From the IMG/VR virus record IMGVR_UViG_3300017963_000003, positions 124,001 to 188,000 of that record: a stretch of 64,000 nt of DNA. One strand, given 5' to 3'. Position 1 is the stretch's first letter; every line of letters starts with the position of its first letter. This DNA comes from a virus. Shown piece after piece: positions 39,878 through 47,962 of this stretch. The notes below the pieces were generated by a model. The model was given only the letters and a program-made list of their open reading frames with translations, was not told the DNA's origin and made no database searches. Made by a program: the position numbers and the translations under genes.

Positions 39878-40428
39878 CCTACCTCTTCTCGTTGAGGATC
39901 ATAAAACTCCAAGAACTCGACAGGTATCTTGCCGTCGAAGAGCAGCAAGCAGTCCCCGAATGTCGTGTCGGAAAAAGAGAAGCCCTCTACCACTCCCGAC
40001 ATCGCTTCGAGGTCCACCACGATGGCAACCTCTCCGTAAGAACTACTCATCTCCGGATCGAGACCCACGCAGGCCATATGGATGTTGGGGTGGGCTTCCT
40101 TGAGGAGTTCTTCCACCTCTTCAAACCACGGATGACCGTCAGGAAGATTCCGCTTCCACTCCGAAGGGTGACCGTACTTCTCGTCCAGGATGTCCTGGTA
40201 CTCGTACGGAAGCTCGCAGTACATGTACCCGGCGTGGTGTTCTCCAGGGGTCCAGTTCTGTGTGCCCAGACCCTCACGCATGATCTTCTCGGCGTTCTCT
40301 CTCGAAGTCCAGTGCCACCCCTTCCCGTGACCACCGATGCCGCCAGCCTCGTAGAACGGACATTCCCGCCGCTCGACCTCTTGAGCTATGCGACGAATAC
40401 CGGAGTCTGAAATGCCTTGGAGTTTCAT
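39874..40428 (-). CDS. RRIA-family protein with ADP-ribosyltransferase-like segment, 184 aa
   Basis: Start ATG 40428. N-terminal tag MKLQGISDSGIRRIAQ is shared by neighbours. After the tag, KGWHWTSRENAEKIMREGL and the beta-rich GEVAIVVDLEAMSG resemble short ADP-ribosyltransferase (ART) folds, where a His/Trp-Thr strand precedes an Ile..Gly-Leu helix. A catalytic Glu cannot be assigned. Such proteins in T4 (Alt) are packaged and injected. Confidence 0.6.
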   Translation of the reverse strand: MKLQGISDSGIRRIAQEVERRECPFYEAGGIGGHGKGWHWTSRENAEKIMREGLGTQNWTPGEHHAGYMYCELPYEYQDILDEKYGHPSEWKRNLPDGHPWFEEVEELLKEAHPNIHMACVGLDPEMSSSYGEVAIVVDLEAMSGVVEGFSFSDTTFGDCLLLFDGKIPVEFLEFYDPQREEVG

Positions 40429-40835
40429 TCTTCCACCATTGCAGGAGACCACCAGCGCTCGATGTCCTTCACCTCTTCTACGTCCGTCACCACGTACCCG
40501 TCTTCATCCATCTCAGGATAAGCTTCGAATTGAGAAGCGGTAGGATCAAAGATACTCCCGTTCACATCTAACCAAGTGTGCCCCTCTGGCTCGGAATCGT
40601 CCCCGTAAAGATCATAAAACCCATGATGCACTTCTACGTCGAAACCAGCCGAGTCCAACAACACAGCCCATTTAGCAGAAGCCTCATGGCATCCGTATAT
40701 GACTCCTACAACACCCATATTCTCCCTGACGAAGGTCTTGAGATTGTCACCCGCCAAAGGAGAAAACCAGTATCCATCAAAAGCCGTTTGAGCAATCCTC
40801 CTCAAGCCGGAATCTGGGATGCCTTGGAGTTTCAT
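40425..40835 (-). CDS. RRIA-family protein, 136 aa
   Basis: ATG 40835 overlaps the upstream stop as TGATG. N-terminal tag MKLQGIPDSGLRRIAQ. The body resembles a papain-like or transglutaminase-like fold by pattern only: VIYGCHEASAKWAVLLDSAG, VEVHHGFYDLYGDD and GHTWLDVNGSIFDPTA give Cys, His and Asp in the right order. Hydrolase activity is therefore possible but unproved. Confidence 0.6.
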   Translation of the reverse strand: MKLQGIPDSGLRRIAQTAFDGYWFSPLAGDNLKTFVRENMGVVGVIYGCHEASAKWAVLLDSAGFDVEVHHGFYDLYGDDSEPEGHTWLDVNGSIFDPTASQFEAYPEMDEDGYVVTDVEEVKDIERWWSPAMVEE

Positions 40836-41653
40836 CAAGGGGTACTCCAGCGCTCCACTACATCAATGAAGTTGTCGTGAGCGTCTTCCTCGGTGTGTGC
40901 GTGCCACGTCTCCGTCTTGCCATCAGCCCACACCACCTGGACCGTCTTTCCGAAGCGGTACACTGTGCACGACTGGGTCTCGGGGTAAGGAGAATCCATC
41001 CAAGGGATGTGCTCCTCCTCGTCGGGCTCCTGCGTATCCACCAGAGCCTGCGCAGACTTCTTGTCCAGCCACACCGAGTCGATCAGGGCATAGATCAAGT
41101 CCTCCTGCTCCGGGGTGAATACCCACCGGACACCCATGTTCTCTTCGGCCCACCCACGAGGAGTATTCCCGCGTTCCTCGGACGTCGCCATCCAGTCAGC
41201 AACCATCTCAGCAATGTCGAGAACTCCCATCCCGCTACCATCGATAGGTCGCTCCGCAGGGCCGTCCCGATCCTCTTCGTTGAGGACGTCCAGCGTTTCG
41301 AGCTGATGGTACTCCGGATGGTGGGGGTTGTTCAGAATGTGATGCTGAGTGGCCGCCTTGATCGCGTCGTCCATCCCCTCTGGGAGCTGGCACTCAACGC
41401 CGTCGTCCTGGCACTTGTAGCGCCACGTCAACCAGACGTACGGGTCCAGCTCGGGTTCGTCAAACTTCCCCGCATCGTGCTCTTCTCCGCGCTCGATCAA
41501 CCCATCCAACCCATCCCACGCGTCCTCCAGGAGGCGACAGTACTTCTGAACCAGGGCTATGTGCCGTTCAGTGCGCTCGACGAAGTGACGCTTCATCTCG
41601 TCGTCGAGCATCTCCGCAATACGCCTCAGCGCCGCCCCTGTGATGCCTCTCAT
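40835..41653 (-). CDS. RRIA-family protein with DUF5662-like HD domain, 272 aa
   Basis: Start ATG 41653, tag MRGITGAALRRIAEM. The body (HIALVQKYCRLL, GEEHDAGKFDEPE, AATQHHILNNPHHPEYH) matches the DUF5662 pattern, an HD-like metal-binding helical family common in phages. The C-terminal 70 residues form a separate beta-rich part (SCTVYRFGKTVQVVWADGKT). Substrate unknown. Confidence 0.68.
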   Translation of the reverse strand: MRGITGAALRRIAEMLDDEMKRHFVERTERHIALVQKYCRLLEDAWDGLDGLIERGEEHDAGKFDEPELDPYVWLTWRYKCQDDGVECQLPEGMDDAIKAATQHHILNNPHHPEYHQLETLDVLNEEDRDGPAERPIDGSGMGVLDIAEMVADWMATSEERGNTPRGWAEENMGVRWVFTPEQEDLIYALIDSVWLDKKSAQALVDTQEPDEEEHIPWMDSPYPETQSCTVYRFGKTVQVVWADGKTETWHAHTEEDAHDNFIDVVERWSTP

Positions 41654-41655
41654 CC

Positions 41656-42186
41656 TCACCTCTGGGACTCTTGCTTCCCGGCCCACTCGCCGGTCACAGC
41701 GTACGCGGCCTCTTCGAGGTGGTTCCCATGGTAGGCCTCCTCCCCGCGCATCCACGCCTGGAAGGAAGCGCTGGCATAGGAGAGCGCACCCGCCGCCACC
41801 CACGAGATGCCCCCACAAAGGGCTCCCGGTACCGGAGAGCCTGCGCTCCACGAGAGCAAGAACATCGTCAATCCGTACAGGAACCCAAGCAGCATCGCGG
41901 CCTCGTACTGCTCACTGTGGAAGTGCTCGTGGAACTCCACTGGAGTGTCGATGCCCTCGCCACCGGCTGCCGTGGGGAAGAACATGCCACCATGACCGAG
42001 ACAGTTGCCGCCCATCTTGAACTTCCGGTCAGGCCACGAGCCTTCCTTGAACTCGAACCAAAGACCTTCCAGCCAGTGAAGCTTGTGACCCCAGAGCGCC
42101 CATGCGGTCAGGATGACGACCCACGAGATGATGTCCCACGGCCACGTCCACAGGTAGGTCAGGTAGTAGCGTGCTGGACGTTTCAT
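41656..42186 (-). CDS. Membrane protein with metal-site-like histidines, 176 aa
   Basis: Two N-terminal hydrophobic segments (about 7-33: YLTYLWTWPWDIISWVVILT...) and a long C-terminal one (about 98-140) indicate a multi-span membrane protein. Between them is VEFHEHFHSEQYE, which with YHGNHLEEAAY could form a metal site like those of membrane metalloproteases. It lacks the RRIA tag of its neighbours but is coupled to both. Confidence 0.6.
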   Translation of the reverse strand: MKRPARYYLTYLWTWPWDIISWVVILTAWALWGHKLHWLEGLWFEFKEGSWPDRKFKMGGNCLGHGGMFFPTAAGGEGIDTPVEFHEHFHSEQYEAAMLLGFLYGLTMFLLSWSAGSPVPGALCGGISWVAAGALSYASASFQAWMRGEEAYHGNHLEEAAYAVTGEWAGKQESQR

Positions 42187-43469
42187 AGCGCCTCCTCGTA
42201 CTCGCGCATCAACTGGTACGCTTCTTCAAAGCGCCCAACCCAAGGATTGCGTTCAATCACCACAGGTACCTCACCAAGTCCGGCACGCTGAGCAGCGAAC
42301 CAGCGGTGGTGCCCATCCTCGATGAGGTAGAGACCGTCCCCGACAGGAGTTACCGTCAACGGCCCCATGTACCGGGGCCAACCCTCGGCCTTGTAGAACT
42401 GGTCTTCGATGTCATTTATCGAGGAGGGGTCTTTCTCTTCTAGAGGTTCCGTAGGGTACAACGAGTCCACCGGAACCCACGTTGCCGATGACAGGTCTTC
42501 AGGTAGCGCCTCGGCAATGCGACGAACTCCGTTGCCCAGCTGAAGCTCAGGCTCCTCTTTCTCCTCCAGAGGCACGTAGTAAATGTCTTTATAGTCCTCC
42601 GGATTAGGCCATGTAGGCTCCACTACTCCTTGCTCCGCGACTCCCCGAGGAAGTTCTATTTCGAGAATCACAGGGTCTTCCAAAGATCCGTCCCAGCCCC
42701 CTTTGCGGGCGTACTCACGCGCAGACACCAGCGTACCAAACAGGTACACCCCGTACCCCCAATCCCCCCACCCACCCCAAAACCCTTCACGCTCGATACT
42801 GTCAGCAGACTCCCTATCGGTGACGTGGTAATAGGTCTCCGTACGCTGAGCCTCAGCAACACGACGCTCCTCCAAAGGATGGTCGGGCATCAGGTAGTCG
42901 TTCTGCCAATACAACACCTCCGGCTCGCCGTAGTGCTCTGAGAACTCGTTCTCAATTATCTCGCCGGTCTCTTCTCGGTCGAACGCCTTCTCCGGATCAA
43001 TGGTATCCCAGTCTTCGAGAGGAACCCACCTCTCGCCGTTCCAGACGAACACTTCCTCGGGGTCGACATCATCGACGATCCAGGCATCCGCGAAAGCGTC
43101 TCGTGTACCGATCTCGTCGCGCTTCAAACCCTCGAAGACGTTGGTACGCACCGCGAGCACCACAGGGAAGGTGCCGGTGAAGAACTCCTGCTCGTCACCG
43201 ACCAACTCATTCTGCCCCCAGTCCTCCGACCGGCTGTACCAGAATAGAAGACCGTCCCAAGTCGTTGTAAAGACGCCCTGCTTGCTGTGCTCCGAGTAAC
43301 CAGCGCCCTGCCCTACCCCACCTCCCACGTCTCCGAGAAGACCCTCTTCAGAGATACCATCGAGATTCCGATAGTAGGTCACGTGGTACACAACATCCGG
43401 AACGTCCCCAAAGAACCCCTCCTGCGCGATCCTCCTCAATCCGGAATCTGGGATACCTCTCAACCTCAT
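42183..43469 (-). CDS. RRIA-family modular protein: two ART-like parts plus ParB-like part
   Basis: 428 residues, start ATG 43469. Three modules follow three RR(I/V)A(Q/E) motifs: RRIAQ at 12-16, then VVYHVTYYRNLDGISEEGL (ART-like); RRVAE at 202-206, then TYYHVTDRESADSIEREGF and GYGVYLFGTLVSAREYA (ART-like); RRIAE at 316-320, then WVPVDSLYPTEP...EDGHHRWFAAQRAG (ParB/sulfiredoxin-like nuclease fold). ART domains transfer ADP-ribose to host targets; ParB-like folds can bind or cut nucleotides. The repeated motif at every junction suggests processing into separate proteins. Confidence 0.7.
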   Translation of the reverse strand: MRLRGIPDSGLRRIAQEGFFGDVPDVVYHVTYYRNLDGISEEGLLGDVGGGVGQGAGYSEHSKQGVFTTTWDGLLFWYSRSEDWGQNELVGDEQEFFTGTFPVVLAVRTNVFEGLKRDEIGTRDAFADAWIVDDVDPEEVFVWNGERWVPLEDWDTIDPEKAFDREETGEIIENEFSEHYGEPEVLYWQNDYLMPDHPLEERRVAEAQRTETYYHVTDRESADSIEREGFWGGWGDWGYGVYLFGTLVSAREYARKGGWDGSLEDPVILEIELPRGVAEQGVVEPTWPNPEDYKDIYYVPLEEKEEPELQLGNGVRRIAEALPEDLSSATWVPVDSLYPTEPLEEKDPSSINDIEDQFYKAEGWPRYMGPLTVTPVGDGLYLIEDGHHRWFAAQRAGLGEVPVVIERNPWVGRFEEAYQLMREYEEAL

Positions 43470-44149
43470 CTCGGCCCCTCGTAAGGTCCCCATCTGGAGA
43501 GGGCCGCCTCAAACATCTCAGGCGTGACGCCGTTGACCCCGACGATATACTCAGGGGGAACGAAGCCCGTGAACACGACACCTCCTGGATGGAGGTCCCC
43601 TCCAAGAGGGACGCTCCCGTCCAGAGGAACATCAACAGTCACCCAAGGGAAATGCTTGTTATGCCGCTCAGATTCACTCGAAGGGTGGTTGACGCCTACT
43701 CCGAAAACAGACGTCGGTGACTCACTGCTTCTCCCAGCGCCCTCTGGTTGCGACACGAGGCCTTGAGAAAGGATAGACTGCATGAGGACCAGGCCTATAC
43801 CGCCTTGCATGCCCGCAGAGTGAGAGAAACGGAAAGTCCCTTCTAGGGGTGAAGGAAGGTACCGTTCGTCCTGCACAGCACTCCAGGCCTCCATTGCAAT
43901 AGGTCTGATGAGGTCCCACTCATCCGTGTATTGTAGCTCTCTGAACTCCTCGGCAGACATCCCCAGAAGATCGCCCATGATCGACGCAAACGCGTCCGCG
44001 TCGTACATGAGGTTGCCCACATCGGACCAACGCAACGCGAAATAGGCCGCCATCTCCTCCACATCAGGGAGTGCGATGTCGCGCCCATCCCCTTCTGCGG
44101 ACTGTGCGATCCTTCTCAATCCGGAATCTGGGATGCCTTGGAGTTTCAT
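43466..44149 (-). CDS. RRIA-family protein, 227 aa
   Basis: Tag MKLQGIPDSGLRRIAQ, then a helical part (VEEMAAYFALRWSDVGNLMY) and a beta-rich C-terminal part (FPWVTVDVPLDGS, GGVVFTGFVPPEYIVGVNGV) whose end resembles the last strands of ART-like folds. Start ATG 44149 overlaps the upstream stop. Function unproved. Confidence 0.62.
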   Translation of the reverse strand: MKLQGIPDSGLRRIAQSAEGDGRDIALPDVEEMAAYFALRWSDVGNLMYDADAFASIMGDLLGMSAEEFRELQYTDEWDLIRPIAMEAWSAVQDERYLPSPLEGTFRFSHSAGMQGGIGLVLMQSILSQGLVSQPEGAGRSSESPTSVFGVGVNHPSSESERHNKHFPWVTVDVPLDGSVPLGGDLHPGGVVFTGFVPPEYIVGVNGVTPEMFEAALSRWGPYEGPR

Positions 44150-44538
44150 CAGTACAGCTTCATCCCCAAGCTTTTAGCCTTCTCCGCACGCTCAGGTCTC
44201 GTAGATCCAGCATCCAACGAGATGTCTCCATCTCCTGTGATGCGATAACGCGCGTACCCTCCGTCACCGTAGAGAACCCATACGTAGCTATCACGCATAA
44301 GTTCCCAATAGTCCTCTTCATCCCGGTAAGGCAACGACTCCTCCAAAGCCTCTTCCAGCCTCTGGAGGATTCCGCCCCAGGAGTACTCGGAATCTTCCGC
44401 AACACTGCGTCGTGCCCACGACTCACCCTCTATCTGAGTGAGTACCTCAAGGACACCGTCAGGGTCCTCCAAGACGTTCAGACCTCCCGACTGCGCGATC
44501 CTCCTCAACCCGGAATCTGGGATGCCTTGGAGTTTCAT
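44149..44538 (-). CDS. RRIA-family protein, 129 aa
   Basis: Tag MKLQGIPDSGLRRIAQ is identical to that of the neighbouring gene, while the bodies are unrelated. The body is acidic and helical, with a short beta part (VWVLYGDGGYARYRITGDG). No recognised domain. Confidence 0.62.
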   Translation of the reverse strand: MKLQGIPDSGLRRIAQSGGLNVLEDPDGVLEVLTQIEGESWARRSVAEDSEYSWGGILQRLEEALEESLPYRDEEDYWELMRDSYVWVLYGDGGYARYRITGDGDISLDAGSTRPERAEKAKSLGMKLY

Positions 44539-45893
44539 TACAGATCACGCCCCCAGTCGCCGCCCCCGAAACTGCTCAAGTACCCCATGACCTCCCGGTA
44601 CGAGGGGTCGTCGTGAGCCTCTCCCCACGTACGGTCCGCGAAGTCCTGGCCAAGCTCACGAGTCAGATCGTACAGTTCGCTGGAGGCTGCGAACTCCACC
44701 TCGTTCCACGAGGAGCCGAACTCGTAGTGTCCAGATGCACCAGCATCCTCCTCGAACGTTAGCTCCCGGTCCCATTCTGTGAGCAACGCCTCGGCAGCGG
44801 CACGATGCTCCTCGAAGGAACTTACGGAGCGAACCTGGTCCCGGAGACGAAGAAGGTTCCGAGAGGTCTGCCGCTGGAACTCATGGACTTCGTCCATCGT
44901 GTACGTGCGCTGGGCGATGCGCCGCATCATCGCGACCACCCTGCCCCCACTATCACCAGACTCTCGATACGGAGGGCTCGGAGGCTCGGGAAGTTCACCC
45001 TGGAGATGCGGAGCGGCTTCAAGCAGACGCTTCAGGGTAGTGCCGTGGTACTCGATGCTGCGTGGTTGGTACTGGGTCTCCGAGAACAAGGAGGTCTGAT
45101 CGCTCTCAGGCTCTCCCCAAACGAGCTGCTCCTCGAAATCAAAGTAGCCCCCGTAGACGTCATCGATCCAGGGGATGTTGAACCCCGGCCAGCGAGATTC
45201 CAACTCGCCCTCCGCGTTATCGTAGTCCTCCATCTCGGTAGCAACCGGAGTGATGAACCAGACCGCGCGAACACGGTCAGCCCCTACGTCTTCGGTGTAC
45301 CGGTACTGGTCCGTAGCCAACATCAACAGCTCAGAGGAGAAGTCACCTGTCTGCATGTACTTCCGGAACGCATCCGGGAACCCCGACTCCTCTACAAGAC
45401 CAGACAGCGGGTTACCGAAGTGGTAGAACGTCCCCTCCGCGATCATACTCAAAGGATCGGTCGAAGAGGCATCAGGCTCTGTATCCGACTCCAAGATGTC
45501 GAACGCGGCATCGCGAATCTCCTCGTCAGAGGAGTCGACTGTCAAGTCGTGCCACCCTGCCATCTCCTGGAGATGAAGCTCCAAGACTTCCCAAACCATC
45601 TCCTCGGCGTCGTAATCCGTCTGCGGCTCGTGACCGCTCATGTCCAGGGCGACCACCACGGGATAGTCGGTTACGTAGTGAACATCGTTCTCGTCCGAAT
45701 CAGTGTAGGACTGCGCGACACGACCCACCGCGTACTGAGCAGCGATCTTGAGATCACCCGTAGTGTGGAAACCCGGATGCGTGGTTACCCCTTTATACTT
45801 CTCTCCCACTGAGTAAGGCGGTTCGGCCAGGAAGTCGCCTACCTTGCGAGAGATCCTGTGAAGGGCCTGATCTGTGATGCCAGGAAGCCGCAT
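44538..45893 (-). CDS. RRIA-family modular protein, 451 aa
   Basis: Variant tag MRLPGITDQALHRISRKV. Module 1 (about 30-300) has VTTHPGFHTTGDLKIAAQYA and later strands (YPVVVALDMSG), compatible with an ART-like fold; a second YHF..PLSGLVEESG segment follows. An internal MRRIAQ (323-328) marks a junction, after which about 120 helical residues form module 2. A DSGG just before the junction echoes the DSGL of the tag. Confidence 0.65.
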   Translation of the reverse strand: MRLPGITDQALHRISRKVGDFLAEPPYSVGEKYKGVTTHPGFHTTGDLKIAAQYAVGRVAQSYTDSDENDVHYVTDYPVVVALDMSGHEPQTDYDAEEMVWEVLELHLQEMAGWHDLTVDSSDEEIRDAAFDILESDTEPDASSTDPLSMIAEGTFYHFGNPLSGLVEESGFPDAFRKYMQTGDFSSELLMLATDQYRYTEDVGADRVRAVWFITPVATEMEDYDNAEGELESRWPGFNIPWIDDVYGGYFDFEEQLVWGEPESDQTSLFSETQYQPRSIEYHGTTLKRLLEAAPHLQGELPEPPSPPYRESGDSGGRVVAMMRRIAQRTYTMDEVHEFQRQTSRNLLRLRDQVRSVSSFEEHRAAAEALLTEWDRELTFEEDAGASGHYEFGSSWNEVEFAASSELYDLTRELGQDFADRTWGEAHDDPSYREVMGYLSSFGGGDWGRDL

Positions 45894-45896
45894 GTA

Positions 45897-46190
45897 CTAC
45901 TCAAACAAGTCAGGGTTCGCACCCCACATCGAATCCAGCAGGGTGTTGAGTTCCTGAGACAAGGTCTCCACGTTCTGTACGCATTCGACAAAGCTCTCTG
46001 CGTGGTCTCTGCCGAAGCGGCCCTCGTCCATGGCTTGGCTGAACTCCTGAAGGGAGCCCGCAGCGAACGTAGCGTTCGAGAGCAGTCGAGCCAGGATGTC
46101 CCTATCGCCGTCAGAGATCTCCGCAACTACCTGACGCTCTCCGTTCCGCGCAATCCGGCGTATCCCGTCATCAGTGATTCCACGCTTCAT
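45897..46190 (-). CDS. RRIA-family protein, 97 aa
   Basis: Tag MKRGITDDGIRRIARNGERQ. The body is one helical domain (RDILARLLSNATFAAGSLQEF). First tagged gene in transcription order; it overlaps the upstream lipoprotein-like gene by four bases. Confidence 0.62.
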   Translation of the reverse strand: MKRGITDDGIRRIARNGERQVVAEISDGDRDILARLLSNATFAAGSLQEFSQAMDEGRFGRDHAESFVECVQNVETLSQELNTLLDSMWGANPDLFE

Positions 46191-46405
46191 CGAGTCCTCC
46201 TAACGGTAACCTTCTTGGGCAGAGGACCACACTGAAGAGTGGCTTCAGTATACCCCAACCCCTTGTCTTCGATCTTGAGAACCTCGCAACCAGGGTGCTT
46301 GGCGCGCAGGTACCGCATCAACTCACGGTCCGCACAACCACCTTGAATTGCTAGAAAAACAGCTACAACGGCAGAAAGAATGAGTCCGACGTAGCGAGTA
46401 GTCAT
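46187..46405 (-). CDS. Small secreted or lipoprotein-like protein, 72 aa
   Basis: Start ATG 46405 or 46408, just after GGAGGGC. Residues about 4-24 (YVGLILSAVVAVFLAIQGGC) are a signal peptide ending at a cysteine; the lipobox is poor. The mature part is short and basic. First gene of the RRIA operon, directly behind a promoter. Confidence 0.6.
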   Translation of the reverse strand: MTTRYVGLILSAVVAVFLAIQGGCADRELMRYLRAKHPGCEVLKIEDKGLGYTEATLQCGPLPKKVTVRRTR

Positions 46406-46427
46406 CATGCCCTCCAAGTACCCTCCC

Positions 46428-46456
46428 TATATAGCACAGCCTTAGAGGGTTGTCAA
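46428..46456 (-). promoter_or_regulatory. Promoter of the RRIA-family operon
   Basis: TTGACA (46456-46451), 17 bases, TATATA (46433-46428). It would drive the operon from 46.4 down to about 39.2 kb. Confidence 0.72.
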
Positions 46457-46459
46457 CAA

Positions 46460-47956
46460 CTACTCCCTCTTCGAGCTGGCCTTGAGATCGTCCCAACGCA
46501 CCTTGATGAGACGGCCGTCATCGAGGCGCATGAAGTAGTAGTCACCCTGCTTGTCGAACTGCGACTCCGCGTACCCCCTCGTCCCCTTCGGATAGGTGGT
46601 GGTCTGGCCCCAGCCGGTAGTGACGGTCACGTCGTTCTTGAGCTGAACACGCTCGTTGGAGTTGAACGCGTACTGCTCGTCCTCGATGAGTCCAGGATCG
46701 AGGTCATGCCGGATGTTACCCAACTCGTCCTCGCGCTCCTCAGCGGTTTCGATCTCCTCGAAGGCGAGCTTGATCTGATCGGCACGTGAACCACGCGGAG
46801 GAACGCGTACGTTCACTGAGTCCTCGATGAGGCCAACCCCGTCACTGGGAATGCTGTGCTGGGGAGGGTTACCCATCGGGTCATGCTCGTCGGAAGGGGG
46901 TCCGATAGGGTCGGCCTCGGAGAGTTTGTTCGGGAAATCGTCCGAATTGCCCAAGGGCGCTCGGTCGATCTTCATCTCGCCCTGCTCGACAGGACCCATG
47001 CCAGGGGTACGGATCTGCGGACGACCGGGCTCAGTACGAGCCGGCATCGCATCAGCGACACGGAAGGGAGTGGAGAGGTCCACCCCCTCCATCAGGACCA
47101 CACCGGCCGTCAAGGGCGTCTGAAGATCCACACCCTCCATGAGTTCTGCAAGGTCGTCAGCCATGTTGGGGGCCTTCTCGACCGGGCTCATGGGGGTCTC
47201 GTGGACATTCTGCTGGAGAGCCGACAGCAGGAGGTCTTCCATCTGACGCTCGATCTCCTGACGCTTCTTCCAGGTACCGGCGCACTCCACGTTGTTCATG
47301 CGGTCACGAACATCGAGAAGCTCACGCACCTTGGCAATCGCCGCGCCTTCGAGCGGGTCTCCGGCGAAGCAATCGAGGAACTCAGAGATCGAGTCCACTC
47401 CCCAACACGAGGTCTTGCGGCTACCCTGGACGACGATGACGATCTGGTCTGCCGGAGCGGCCTTCATGCGCTCCAGGTTGAGCATGTTCAGCTCGTGACA
47501 GATCTTCGACTCCTCGTCCCATTGCGCGCTCAACTCCTTGTCGTACTCGTCACTCTCCAGGTCGAGGGCGAAGAGCTGCTCCAGGAGAGCCACGGCCTCC
47601 TGCTCGAAGGGCGTACCCTTGAGCTTGTAGAACCAGTCCTCCCAATACATCGACTCGCTGTATGCGCGCTTCTTCGACATCGCCGTAGCCTCCAGGGCGC
47701 CAGCCCCCTCTCCGAGCGTCCCCCGCTGGGATTCGAAGAGGTCGACCGCTGCCTCGCTCACGTAGGTCAGGATTTCGTTCGAGCCGTCGAGGAACTCGTT
47801 CTCGCCTTCAAAATCGTCCAGGTTCACTGGGATCTCTACCTGCCAAGGGAGACCCGAACTCTCCGTCACGCTGACCAGGTACGTACCTTCGGTGTCACTG
47901 GGTTCTACCAGAACATCGAAGCCTCGGATGATTGTGGTGAAGCTGTCCTGCGACAT
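46460..47956 (-). CDS. Probable virion protein, 498 aa
   Basis: Acidic protein with a beta-rich N-terminus (TTIIRGFDVLVEPSDTEGTY), a helical middle (SKICHELNMLNLERMKAAPA), a Pro-rich linker with repeated LMEGVDL-TP motifs (about 272-295), and a C-terminal SH3-like part (DDGRLIKVRWDDLKASSK). Size and position among other large proteins suggest a structural or internal virion role. No recognised family. Confidence 0.6.
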   Translation of the reverse strand: MSQDSFTTIIRGFDVLVEPSDTEGTYLVSVTESSGLPWQVEIPVNLDDFEGENEFLDGSNEILTYVSEAAVDLFESQRGTLGEGAGALEATAMSKKRAYSESMYWEDWFYKLKGTPFEQEAVALLEQLFALDLESDEYDKELSAQWDEESKICHELNMLNLERMKAAPADQIVIVVQGSRKTSCWGVDSISEFLDCFAGDPLEGAAIAKVRELLDVRDRMNNVECAGTWKKRQEIERQMEDLLLSALQQNVHETPMSPVEKAPNMADDLAELMEGVDLQTPLTAGVVLMEGVDLSTPFRVADAMPARTEPGRPQIRTPGMGPVEQGEMKIDRAPLGNSDDFPNKLSEADPIGPPSDEHDPMGNPPQHSIPSDGVGLIEDSVNVRVPPRGSRADQIKLAFEEIETAEEREDELGNIRHDLDPGLIEDEQYAFNSNERVQLKNDVTVTTGWGQTTTYPKGTRGYAESQFDKQGDYYFMRLDDGRLIKVRWDDLKASSKRE

Positions 47957-47962
47957 CTCGAC

